64,000 bases of DNA, taken from Carya illinoinensis. Lineage: Eukaryota > Streptophyta > Magnoliopsida > Fagales > Juglandaceae. The stretch spans positions 41,642,467 through 41,706,466 of the forward strand of contig NC_056758.1 of NCBI RefSeq assembly GCF_018687715.1, in the 5' to 3' direction. This document shows, piece after piece, positions 11,048 through 22,700 of the stretch (the first letter of the stretch is position 1; every line of letters begins with the position of its first letter). The position numbers and the translations under genes are program-made. Below the pieces are notes generated by a model. That model did no database searches. It saw only the letters and a program-made list of their open reading frames with translations, and was not told the origin of the DNA.

Positions 11048-14000
11048 ATGGGTCAAAGGAGTCTAGTGTTAGTGATGCATGCATTCATCCAATTGATGGT
11101 GGTAGCAGCACAAACTAACAGTCGTGACTGTAAGTTCGTTTCAATTTGTTATGACCCTTTTAGTTTGGTAATTTGATTTTCTGTCTATACTCGAATGATG
11201 GACTATACTATATATCTGTTCTTAAGCTTCCTTTTTTTTTTTTATCAGCGTTTCTTGTTTAAGAAAACGAAAGCACTTACCCATTATTTAAGACAATATC
11301 ATGACCTAGTGCTGGAGATGAACTTCCCATCCTTTCTTTGTGGTGCATGTAATTTCCACGAAAGTGAAAAAGTACCTTAATCTTCTTGTCTTTGCTTCAA
11401 CTCTACACACGTTATGGAGAGGGTTACATTTATTTATTTATTTATTTATATTAAGATTGAGTTTTGAAGGGCTGCTCATAAGCAAGGCCCTGAGTGATAA
11501 ATAATTGGATTCTTTGGTATGGACGTGCGTTCTTCTAAATAGGGAGAAAATTCTTGACAATTAGAACTTAGGAGTTGAAATCAGAGTTATCTAGTCTGAT
11601 TAAAATCTTCTCAAGTAATTATTTCAGTTATGATATTATGGTCAACAGCCTGTAGTTTCGAGTTATTTGGCAGGACTTGGAAACTACACGTACAATACTT
11701 GGTCCACCTTGACAAAAGGATCAGTTAATGTAACGTGGTTTCTTTTCTTCTTTTGGTGCCATCATTTTGTGCAGGAGAATTATGCCACGTTTGGTTACAC
11801 ATATTAGAAGATATGAGATAAAATAAAAGTTGAAAGTTAAATAAAATATTATTAAAATATAAATTTTTAATATAATTTTTATTTTAAAATTTAAAAAAAT
11901 TGAATTTTTTATTATATTTTATATGCGAATTTAAAGAAATTATAATGATTAGTTGAGATGAGATTGTTTGTGTAACCAAACAAGGCCGAGGTATTAGGCC
12001 CCTGCATATTTTTTTTAATGATAGCTAGTTGAATCCTCAAATGGCTAGTTCATCTGTGTAACCAACTCAGATGGCTAGTTCTTCGGCTTTGTAGATTATC
12101 AATTTTTTTTAATGATTGAATTATAAAAATCTCAATTTAATTTTTGCAGTGGCTGCTCTACTGTCTCTCAAGAATAGTTGGCAGAACGTACCAACCAGTT
12201 GGGTGGGAACTGACCCTTGTGGCGGTTGGGCAGGAATTTATAAGTGCAACGGTTCACGCGTGATCAACATGTAAATTCTACTCCTGTTTTCTCCCTTTTT
12301 AACAAAGTTACTTGTTCTGTCGAATTGTTATTAACCTGGATTCTCCCAATTTCAGATTGTTAACAAACATGAATTTGATGGGTCAGCTATCAGGTGATAT
12401 CGGGTCGTTATCTGAGTTACAGACATTGTAGGTCTTCTAATTGCACTTAGGTCTCTTCTATGGTTACAGGAGTCCATTTAGAGATAATGTGTTTGACCAA
12501 CATTTGGTTACCATGTTTTTCTTTCATTGCAGTGCTCATATATCTTAAGGTTTAGTGCCAATTATGTGCATCACATGCCTCTTATGCCAAGGCATGCTTT
12601 TTTATGTTTTAGACTTAAAAACCAACCGTTTTGGAGGTTTTCATCTTCAAAATGGTGACTAGGAAAAAATATTTCATAATTTTCTTGTTGAAGAAAATCA
12701 AATTTTATGTCTTCATCATTAGAAGTAGTATTTGGTAATAGCCTTTTCAGTTAGTCTGTTGCTATGCATTCCTGATTACCATCTTTTTCATATAGGGATC
12801 TATCTTCTAACAAGCAAATGACAGGGCGTTTACCACAAGAAATTGGGAGCTTGAAGAAGCTAGTAACCTTGTGAGGAAATACTGATCGCCATTAGCTTGC
12901 ATTAAGTGATAGTTGTTGTGGTTAAAATACTTGTAATTAACTTCCTGGCATTTTACTTGCACTCAGAACCTTGACTGGTTGCAGTTTCTTTGGTACCATT
13001 CCGGACTCGCTGGGGTCTCTAGAGCAGCTAGTCTATCTGTAAGGATTTTTGACTTCATAATTCCTTTTAAATGGCAATGGCCAAAACATATGGAGTTCTT
13101 TATGGACACTGACGATTTTGATTTGGCTGTCCAATATTTGTTTTGGTATCTTTTTCCTTTTCGTTTGTTCTTACTTTCTAATTTTTTAACTGCAGGCTTA
13201 TTTATGTTCCAACAGACACTGAGTTCTAGAATTATTTAATGCTGTTAATTGCAGATCTCTGAATTCCAATAAATTCACGGGAAACATTCCAAATTCTTTT
13301 GGAAATCTGTCCAATCTTTATTATTTGGACCTTACTGACAACCAGCTTGAAGGATCCATCCCCGTCTCTGATGAGACTGTACCTGGTCTTGATATGCTAC
13401 TTCAAACGAAGCACTTGTATGTCAAGTCTCGTTGCAATTTCAAGTTGATTAATTCTTTTCTGAACGATCAGCATGCTTTCTGAATAACTATCTAAGATTC
13501 TTTCATATCTACAGTCATTTTGGAAAGAACAATCTGTCAGGAACAATTCCGCCCAAACTTTTCAGCTCAAATATGTCTCTTATACATGTGTAAGTTTTGT
13601 TGAACTGTCTTCTATCAAGAATATTTTTCTTTAAGTGGATGAAAAAACCATATGCAATGTGTGTTCATCTACACAATATGACTGGTAGAGAGAGTAGGTG
13701 TTGAGCTTTCATAATGGCAATGTATGCATCATATATGTGACATAAGTCTCTCCTTAATGCACTTTTTCTCATGGGTATTGACTCTCCAGCGTATTTCTCT
13801 CTAATGCAAAATACGGGCAAAGGTCTTATATGTAAACCAAGGAACATTATATCAACACTTTCAATTATAGATATTATTCTAATAATTTTCCCTCGGCAGG
13901 TTTTTTGACAACAATAATTTAACTGGTAGCATCCCTTCCACCCTAGGGCTTGTGCAGACGTTGGAGGCGGTGTGAGTGGCTGTATCATATACTCATAGTC

Positions 14001-17000
14001 AAGATTATTAGCTAGCTTTGAACTTCTGCCATGTTGATTGTACTGAATATCTTGTTTTGGCTACAGACGATTTGATAGAAATTCATTAAGCGGGCCCCTG
14101 CCTAAAAATCTCAATGATCTTACAAATGTTACCGACCTGTAAGTAGAGAAGATAGGCATACCAATTAACGGTTTTTCTTATTTTACCAATTAACACTTTA
14201 AACTTGTTTCCAAGAAGCTTTTCCCTGTACTAAGACAAGCTTATGTTAATTTGTTTTGCAGGTACTTGTCCAACAACAACGTGACTGGCCCTATTCCCAA
14301 CCTTACTGGCATGAACTCTCTCAGCTATGTGTAAGTAACAATGATTATTGTGACTGAATTTTACACTTGTGAGCAGGCTTAGTCAAACTTGATTATATAA
14401 GATAGAAAAACTCTATTTGAAAGTCAGTGTGGAAAACACACCATCCACACTACTGACATAATAAAATTTGATTTGCAATATTCAAATATTTTGCAAAAAC
14501 ATTCTAAGATTATCAGCCAAATGTTTGTTCTTTACCTACTTCGGAATTGATACTAATAGTCTCGGGCACAAATCTGTTATGGTAACTACCTTTAATATTT
14601 TTGTTATCAAATTCACCGTGACTGATATATCTTCAGGGATGTGAGCAATAATAGTTTCGATGTTTCTGATGTTCCTGCTTGGATTTCTTCCTTACAGACT
14701 CTGACAATATTGTATGTTTCACTCCTCTCTCCTCCATAACCTCTTTGTGTGTGCATGCGTGAATGAAACTAAGAATTCTGTCAAGCTAAAAGGAGTTTTG
14801 AAGTTCTTGGCACTTACAAAAATATCTTCTTTGGCAGAATGATGGAACACACACAACTTCAAGGACCAATTCCTTTTGACTTGTTCAGGCTGCCCCATAT
14901 ACAGACAGTGTGAGTATCAGCTTGATCTAAAGTATCACCATCATTCATTGTCATTTTTGTCGAGACTAGAAAATTCCAAATAGAACAAGCAAGTTCTACT
15001 AAAAAAAAGGCAAGTCTATATATAACTTCGTGGAAATGACAAATATGGTTATAAGGTAATTGTTTTGACACCTGGAACAGGTTACTAAGCCACAATAAGC
15101 TCAATGGAACTTTGAATATTAGTACCACGTATGCTAAGCGCATTGATTTGCAGAACAATACAATCACTGACTTTCAAACAACTGGGGGATACAATGCCAC
15201 CATATTGTAAGTCGTAACCTTTACTTGTCTTGGCAAATTCTTACTGTTTACAGTTTTGAAGAAATGTGAGTTGTTTGATTACTTCTTGGAATTTAGTTTT
15301 CCAAATGCTGAACGCTTATCTAATATATTCATTTCTTGTAATTATCTGCAATGTTTTGCAGACTTGAGGGTAACCCATTTTGTAAGAAAGCAGAAAATAT
15401 TGCAGGGAGTTACTGTAGTTCTTCCTCATCAAATTCTACATATTCGATACCACCACCAACCATCTGTTCTCATGTTTCCTGTAGTGTGGATCAGGTTCCG
15501 AACCCCAACTGTAATTGCGTGTATCCATACAAGGCCACTCTGATCTTCAGAGCTATTTCTAACTTAGACTTGGGAAACACCAGTTACTATGTAGCTCTAG
15601 AGAAGTCGCTCATGCAAACTTTCGACTCCTATGAACTTCCCGTGGATTCAGTTTCTCTGGGTAATCCCTTTATGGACTCATTTGGTTACTTTGGATTAAG
15701 CCTGGAAGTTTTCCCCTCTGGTGGGGATCGTTTCAATCAAACAGAAATGCTTAGCCTTGGATTTGTGCTTACCAACCTAACTTACAACCCTCCCAAGCTT
15801 TTTGGACCCTTCTATTTTATTGCCACTACCTATGCAGGTAATTCTAGATTGAAAAATTATGGTTACAATGTTTACTCCATTTTTATGCTTGTTCAAATCT
15901 TATCATGATGCATCCTCTCTCTCTCTCTCTCACACATATTTTCTTGAGATATATACCTACAGAATCAAATAAACCATTACACAATGGTATTATAATTGGG
16001 GCAACAATTGGTGGTTCTGTCCTTCTATTATTATCAGTACTTGCCGGACTTTATGCTTTTCACCAAAAGAAAAAAGCAGACAGAGCCTTTCAGAACAATC
16101 CTTTTGGTGAGATAGGAATAAGTACTAACCATTTCGTACTTAATCTAAAGGAATTTGATGGACTTATTATTTCTTTTGCGTCACTTAAATGCAGCACATT
16201 GGAATGCGAATATGAAAAATGGTGGTTTTCCTCAATTACAAGCAGCCAGATGTTTCTCTTTTGAAGAGCTTAAGAAAAGCACCAACAATTTTTCAGAAGC
16301 AAATGTTGTTGGATCTGGGGGCCATGGGAAGGTTGATTTTGATAACTTGTCATCGCTACTATTGATCATTATTTTTTAAAACCAAGTCATTGTTTACATT
16401 CTTTAACGTTGCAGGAGTGCTTTCATCATGAATGTTGATCATTCCAATATTACATCTTTTCTGTGACATGATACCTTTGAAAAATTGAATTTTCCTTCTT
16501 TAAAAGAACTTTTTTAAACTTCTCAACCTTCTTGTCGTATTTGTGGACTATTTTTAATAGCCAAATGTGTACTTGTGAACATTTTGTACAGGTTTTTAGG
16601 GGAACTCTTTCCACTGGGCAACTGATTGCCATCAAACGAGCTCGGGCAGATTCATTGCAGGGTGGGCATGAATTCAAAACAGAGATTGAACTCCTATCAA
16701 GGGTCCATCACAAGAATCTTGTCAGCCTCGTGGGATTCTGTTTTGAGCAACGGGAACAAATTCTGGTTTATGAGTACATTCAAAATGGAAGTCTGATGGA
16801 TAGTCTTTCAGGTACTTGCATCCAATTCTTTATGTTCTCAACAACATAAATCTGGAAATAGTTGAAACTCACATTACATAGTCGAACACTAATATCATTA
16901 AATCTTTCGGTACCTTTGTCTCCTTCAAAAAGTGAAATTGAATGAATGCTACTATCCAGAAAATATGAAACCAGTAGAAACTGCTAGTATAATTCTGCTG

Positions 17001-18354
17001 AAAGACCAATTTAATAATTAAAGTTGGGAGCTGAGTCCGAGCTAGCGAGTACAGCTGGGGGTTTCGTCTCTAAAACCTCCTTTGTAAGATGCCCTAGGTT
17101 CCTTCAATTCTCCAGTTTAGCTTTCAAGTGTACATCACAGGCAACTAACAAGCTGACTGAGACATTTTTCTTGAAACTAACCAATGAAGCACTTGTAAGT
17201 CTCCTGGGAAAAGTTTTATATAGAAAAAAACAATTTGCCCTTTTAAATTGTCTTGTTTTCTATGCAGGGAAGTCAGAATTCAGGTTGGATTGGATGATGA
17301 GACTTAAAGTAGCCCTTGGTACAGCGAGGGGTCTGGCCTATTTGCATGAACATGCGAATCCTCCCATCATACACAGGGACATCAAATCAAGCAACATCCT
17401 ACTGGATGTAAGTTTAAATGCAAAAGTTGCCGATTTTGGACTCTCCAAGCCTAAAGTTGATAGTGAGAGGGCTTATGTCACCACTCAAGTTAAAGGAACA
17501 CCGGTCAGTATGAAATCCTGATATGCGTGCCAATTTCTAGTTATAGCCCACAGGCAAGCTCCTATATACACCAACGTGCATGCACGGAGGCTTAGCACGT
17601 GCACACACTCACCCCAACTTTTATTAACATAAGAACCACCATGTACCTGGTGTGGAAGACATGGGCAGTTTGCAATTCTGTAAACTCTATGGTAGCGTTG
17701 GGAGGAGGGAGGGGGGGTGGAGTGATCCCTCTGAGGTGACCTTTACCAGGATCCAGAATGTGAAACACGTTTCTTTTTTTTTAACATCTCTAGCAAAATT
17801 GATTGAGGGCTTTAATTTGTTTCATATTTCACTACATTGGGTCAAATTTTAAAGAGGAGAATGGATTTTCTGTGTTGTTTCAGGGCTACTTGGACCCAGA
17901 ATATTACATGACGCAGCAATTGACTAAAAAGAGTGACGTTTATAGTTTTGGAGTGGTCATGTTGGAGCTAATAACGGCAAGAAGGCCAATAGAGCGAGGG
18001 AAGTATATTGTGAGAGTGATAAAGAATGCAATAGATGAGGCGAAAGATTTATACAATCTTCATGAAATTCTTGACCCAGCCATTGATCTGGGAACAAAAC
18101 TGAAAGGTTTAGAAAAGTTTGTGAAACTATCAATGAGGTGTGTCGAAGAATCAAGAGCCAAAAGACCTACAATGAGTGAGGTGGTGAAAGAAATAGAGAA
18201 CATTATGCAGCTTGCTGGGATGACCCCCAATATTGCTAAATCTACATCCACTTCAACAAGTTATGAGGAAGCTAGTAAGGGCGGTTGCCACCGTGGTTAC
18301 ATCGATGATGCTTTCGATTCTCCTTCAGTTCTTCAAATGATAAAGCTCAAGTGA
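11048..18354 (+). CDS. LRR receptor-like kinase, HPCA1/At5g49760-49770 type (LRR-VIII-1)
   Basis: A complete 19-exon gene for a plasma-membrane receptor kinase of about 942 residues. Exons: 11048-11129, 12150-12270, 12356-12427, 12796-12870, 12967-13038, 13255-13416, 13515-13589, 13900-13971, 14067-14138, 14262-14330, 14637-14711, 14838-14909, 15081-15206, 15362-15837, 15963-16106, 16195-16331, 16592-16811, 17268-17503, 17884-18354. The ATG follows an in-frame TAA at 11036. Residues 1-22 are a signal peptide; an N-cap ([20 protein letters not shown]) and about ten LRRs follow. A Cys-bearing juxtamembrane ectodomain spans about 382-540 and a membrane helix 548-570 ([19 protein letters not shown]). 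Kinase: glycine loop GSGGHGK, Lys649, HRD Asp745, DFG Asp763 and [11 protein letters not shown], so an active RD-type kinase is predicted. The best-known relative, HPCA1, senses extracellular hydrogen peroxide; this ligand is unproven here. No lesion was found. Confidence 0.93.
11783..11995. mobile_element. MITE, family B (GTTTGGTTACAC ends), LRR kinase intron 1
   Basis: Left end CGTTTGGTTACACATATTAG and the reverse complement of the right end (CTTGTTTGGTTACACAAACA) share GTTTGGTTACACA as inverted termini. The interior is A/T-rich with no coding content. Related but less clear elements occur at 33747-33968 and 45618-45955. The target duplication is not clear, so the superfamily is not assigned. 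Confidence 0.6.
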
Positions 18355-18637
18355 ACTCCAAATCTGACAATTTTAAATGCTCAACTTTGTCTCCAAAAGT
18401 TGCTTCTCTCTGTGATCTCGTGTGAGTAAATCTGTAAATGGCAAAAAGATTGTGTCTAAAATGCAAGTGGATTCGTGGACCTGTATTTCACTTTCGAGTA
18501 TGTGTATATCGTACATGTCCTGTTTTTAATCATCTATATGGTGGACTGAATCCTCCTCGGTTTACAATATAGATTAATAATCGAAAGGTCATAAAATCCT
18601 GAAATCTTTAGTAAGTAATTATATAAAAAATTATAAA
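18355..18637. other. 3' region of the LRR kinase gene
   Basis: Likely 3' untranslated region and downstream spacer. It becomes AT-rich and contains no coding exon I can recognise. Confidence 0.5.
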
Positions 18638-18807
18638 GAGTTTTGTTACATACAAGCACAGTCGTACACTAATCTGTGTACCAATACTGATTTATTCATA
18701 CTTAAAATTTAAATTAACACTATTTTTAATAAAATCTACTTTTTAACCAATTACATCACATTGATACACAGATTAATATATAATTATGCTTGTAACTATA
18801 TTTTTTC
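18638..18807. mobile_element. MITE, family A copy 2 (9-bp TSD)
   Basis: A 170-bp relative of the element at 1072-1238, sharing the termini and internal blocks such as CTAATCTGTGTACCAATA and AATAAAATCTACTTTTT. Flanking AATTATAAA at 18629-18637 and 18808-18816 is a perfect 9-bp duplication. Its target differs from that of copy 1, so the two are independent insertions rather than a segmental duplication. Confidence 0.88.
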
Positions 18808-19096
18808 AATTATAAAATACGTAAATATAATGTAATTATGTTAAAAAAATGAAATTTATTTTTAAAAAAATTAATTTTTTTTATACAAATCTCATATTTT
18901 ATTTATTTATTTTAAAATAACTTACAAAATGACAGCATAATTTATTATTACAAATATCTTTTCTCTTAATTTAAACAAAAAAGGTCAAAGACAATGAAAA
19001 CCTTTTCTTTTTCTATTTTTGTTTTTTTGCTCTAATTTTCTTTTTAATCCAAATATACTGTTAGCCTGTTTCTTTAGTGTGTCACTGACTCACTAG

Positions 19097-19762
19097 GTGT
19101 CCTCATTTTGCAAAGACGAGCTCTCTCTCTCTCTCGCGCCCGCGCGCTTCATCTCCGACTTTCTCAACTTTAACACACTTTTCAATTCTGTCTCCCAGTC
19201 TCTCAGGCTCTCAGTTTCGAATAATTACTCTCCAAACGAAAGTAGGGGAATACCTGTACCAGCACATTTTCCGTCTAATTTCAAGCATTTTTCTCTCTTT
19301 TCCCAGGGGTTGTTTAAGGGTCAACAAAACTGCGGCTTTATCCACTGGTATGTTTGCTGCCAAGCTAGAATGAAATGTATCACTGATCTTCATTCGGATT
19401 TTTCGGTAATTTTTTTCACTCATTAAGGAAAGCATATGTCCTTGAGGTCTGAAGAGCACGCCTTTTTTTTTTTTTTTTTTTGGGGCAAAATTTTCCGTGC
19501 GCCCCTCAAATGCGGGGAACGACTTGTCCTTTGTTTCATGAAAGGGCGCCTAGTATTTTCTTTGTAGCTTCATCAATGTGAATAACGATTACGTTTTTGT
19601 AAGTTGTTGGATTTTCAACCCTTTTCAATTCTTAAAAGATTCTAAACTAAATGCTTATATATGTATGTGCGTAAGCATAATTAGAGAACTGTCCTTGCAG
19701 CTGAATAACTATTTGTTTGGGCGTCCTATAGGATTGCAAAGCTTGCTATATACTAAATTTCC
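19097..19762 (+). promoter_or_regulatory. Probable promoter/5' UTR region of the RNase H2B gene
   Basis: A CT-rich tract (CTCTCTCTCTCTCTCGCG) near 19123 followed by pyrimidine-rich sequence looks like a plant core promoter or leader. A possible donor (CTGGTATGT, 19347) and acceptor (TTGCAG, 19700) could remove a leader intron. An in-frame TAA at 19754 rules out extending the protein upstream of 19763. This is inference only. Confidence 0.4.
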
Positions 19763-22700
19763 ATGGCTTGGTCGGAAGGTGTTAAGGAATGTCGTCTCCT
19801 TATTGCATCTGGTAATTAATTACCCAATCACTGGATTCCGTAGTCAAGGATTTTGTTACTTTTTTCTACCTTAAATTTGTTGAACATAAACTGGATCAAT
19901 GTGTGTTGCATACATGATGTTTAATTCAACACGTGGCATTATTGATTTGAAAGTGATCTTATTTGTTGATTAGCTTCTAGCCTGGTTATAAATAGAGGAT
20001 ATGACATGAAATGCAAGTATCTAATATAGGTGTGCACGATTAGCATTTCTGAAATGCTGGCAACAAGACCTTTAAATATCACAATATGACATGACATTTT
20101 TTATTATTTATCAGACACTTATAGACAACAGATAATTTTTTTAATGGGTTATCAAAGATTTTATCACAAACACAAAAGGCATAGCCTAAGTACGCAGTTA
20201 GTATATAAGAGGAATACCAATTAGATATAAGACAATCGATAATGGATATGGTATATTGATGTACAAGGCAGTAGTTCTATTTGATGTATATGACTTGTCA
20301 GCCTGGGTTGGTATATGACTGAAGGATAGAAGCATTTGTGTAGCGCCAAATAGTTTATGTGCATTAACCAACAATGAACTGCTACAGATCTAGTCAAAGC
20401 TGCTCTCCTCTCTCTATGGTCTGGGGGTGTGGGGTAGTAGCTGCTGAGTGATTTGCATATGTGCATACCATTTGCTTGGATTTTAGAAAATTTTTAGCGC
20501 ACAAATTGAAAGATGAGAAAAATTCGTTCTTTATGTGTATTTCTAAGCATTTGATCTCTTAAAGACTTAAATCATCATAGACAAGGCATTTATAAAAATT
20601 GATGGTGTTTTTTGTAATCTTTATCCTTTTGATAAACTCATTCTTTTTGTTATCTTTAACTTCCTTGCATGGTTAATTTTTTATTATGTGCTATAATTTA
20701 TGTATAAATTTAAGTATTCTGGCATTTTTGGACGTATCATTCATTGTAGATCCTGGGGCAACAGGAAATGGTGTTGGAAGATTTTTATCGCTACGCCATC
20801 CAAAGTCAGGTTATGTACAAGAATATTCATTACATGTTTTCTCTGTTTGTTAATTTTAGATCCTTGAGGACTTGGAGTTTGCTTGTTGTTGAAGAGACAA
20901 ACTACAAAGCCAAATGCTCTGTTTGGTTGGTTGTATATTTTTTAATGACATCACCTGGTGTCAAGTTTGGGTTATATTTATAGTTATTTCTTCTTGAAGT
21001 TTTTTAAGTTAAATTATCCAAAAGTGTTTAATATCTCATGTATGTGCTAAGATGTTTCAATTTTATTCTTTTCTCTAATTGGACAGGAAAGACTGCTTGC
21101 TATCTCTTCATCAGCGGGCTGCTTCAAGAACTTCATTGGTTTAAGCAATCCTATGGATCTTGGTTTGTGGGGGATTATGTTTGTGAAGGTAGATGCAAGA
21201 TTTTTATGGTTAGAGTCCAAAATCTGTTTTTAAGATATTTCAATCTTTAGAGCCAGTGCGTTTGTGTTTTCAAGTACATTTTGTGCCAGTTCTCTTTACC
21301 CTTTGCATCCTCATCTTTTCAAAGCATCTACTATTGTAGGTCATTATTTTTTTTTTGATAAGTAAACGATATTATTAATAAGAATAGGCATAGCCCAAGT
21401 ACACAAGGAGGTATACAAGAGATAACACCTATCTAGATCGCTGAGTAGGACAAAAGGAAATCATGTACATTTAGGCCATTGAAATCTATGGCAATGGCCC
21501 ATTGAAACAAAGTACTGAAAAATAACAGACGCAGCTCCTCTAATGTGTGCTCCTTCTCTTTGAAGGTCCTCTCGTTACGCTCTCGCCATAAGCACCACAT
21601 AATGCAGATAGGACCATCTTCCAGATAGCTTTGATTTGTGAAGTACCTCCCAGCATCACCCAACTCGCCAAAAGCCCAACCACTGAAGCCGGCATCACAA
21701 CTTAACCCTACACTACTGAAAATTTCGCACCACAGAAACCTGGCTTTCTCGCAGTGTAATAAGAGATGGTCCACTATCTCACCAACTTTCTTACACATAC
21801 AACACCAATCTAAAATGATTATCTTTCGCTTCCTCAAGTTATCAGTGGTCAAAATTTTACCCAGGGTTGCTGTCCATGTGAAGAACAGTGCTTTAGGAGG
21901 CACCTTGTTCCTCCACAGTCTTTTCCATGGGAATTGAGGATTCGGTGAAGCTGTAAGGGCCTTATAAAATGAACGAACTGAAAAAATACCCTTACCCGCT
22001 GGCATCCACCACAATTTGTCGACTTGCAGTCCATTCGGTTTCTTGGAGTATAGCATATGCAAAAAGGCCTCAAAATTGTCTATTTCCCAATCTTGCGCTG
22101 CTCTAGTAAATGTCACATTCCATTGAACTTGATCTCCCGAGAGGGTCATGAGATCTGCCACCGTTGCTTCTTGATCACTTGCCACTCGAAAAGCTAAAGG
22201 AAAGGAATCCTTTAGTGCCACCTCCCCACACCAAACATCCTTCCAAAATTTTATACGCATTCCTTCCCCCACCACCAAACTGGTACGGTTAGCAAAAGCC
22301 CTCTATCCTCGTCTTATATGCCTCCAAATTCCCACACTGATCGGCCCATTGCCTTCTCTAGTACACCAACCTCCCCAAGACCGACCATATTTACAATCAA
22401 CTACTAGTTTCCAAAGAGCGTCCGGTTCCACATTGTATCTCCATAACCATTTTCCCATGAGAGCTTGATTAAACAATCTCAAGTTCTTTATCCCTAGTCC
22501 ACCTGAATGAATTGGTCTATACACCTTGTCCCAACCAACTAGATGGAACTTAAATTCTTCCCCCATCCCACTCCATAGAAAGTCTCGGTATAGTTTTTCA
22601 AGCCGCGCCGCCACACCTGCTGGGATAGGAAATAGAGATAAAAAATAAGTTGGTAAGTTAGAAAGAGTGCTTTTGATAAGGGTCACCCTCCCTCCTTTTG

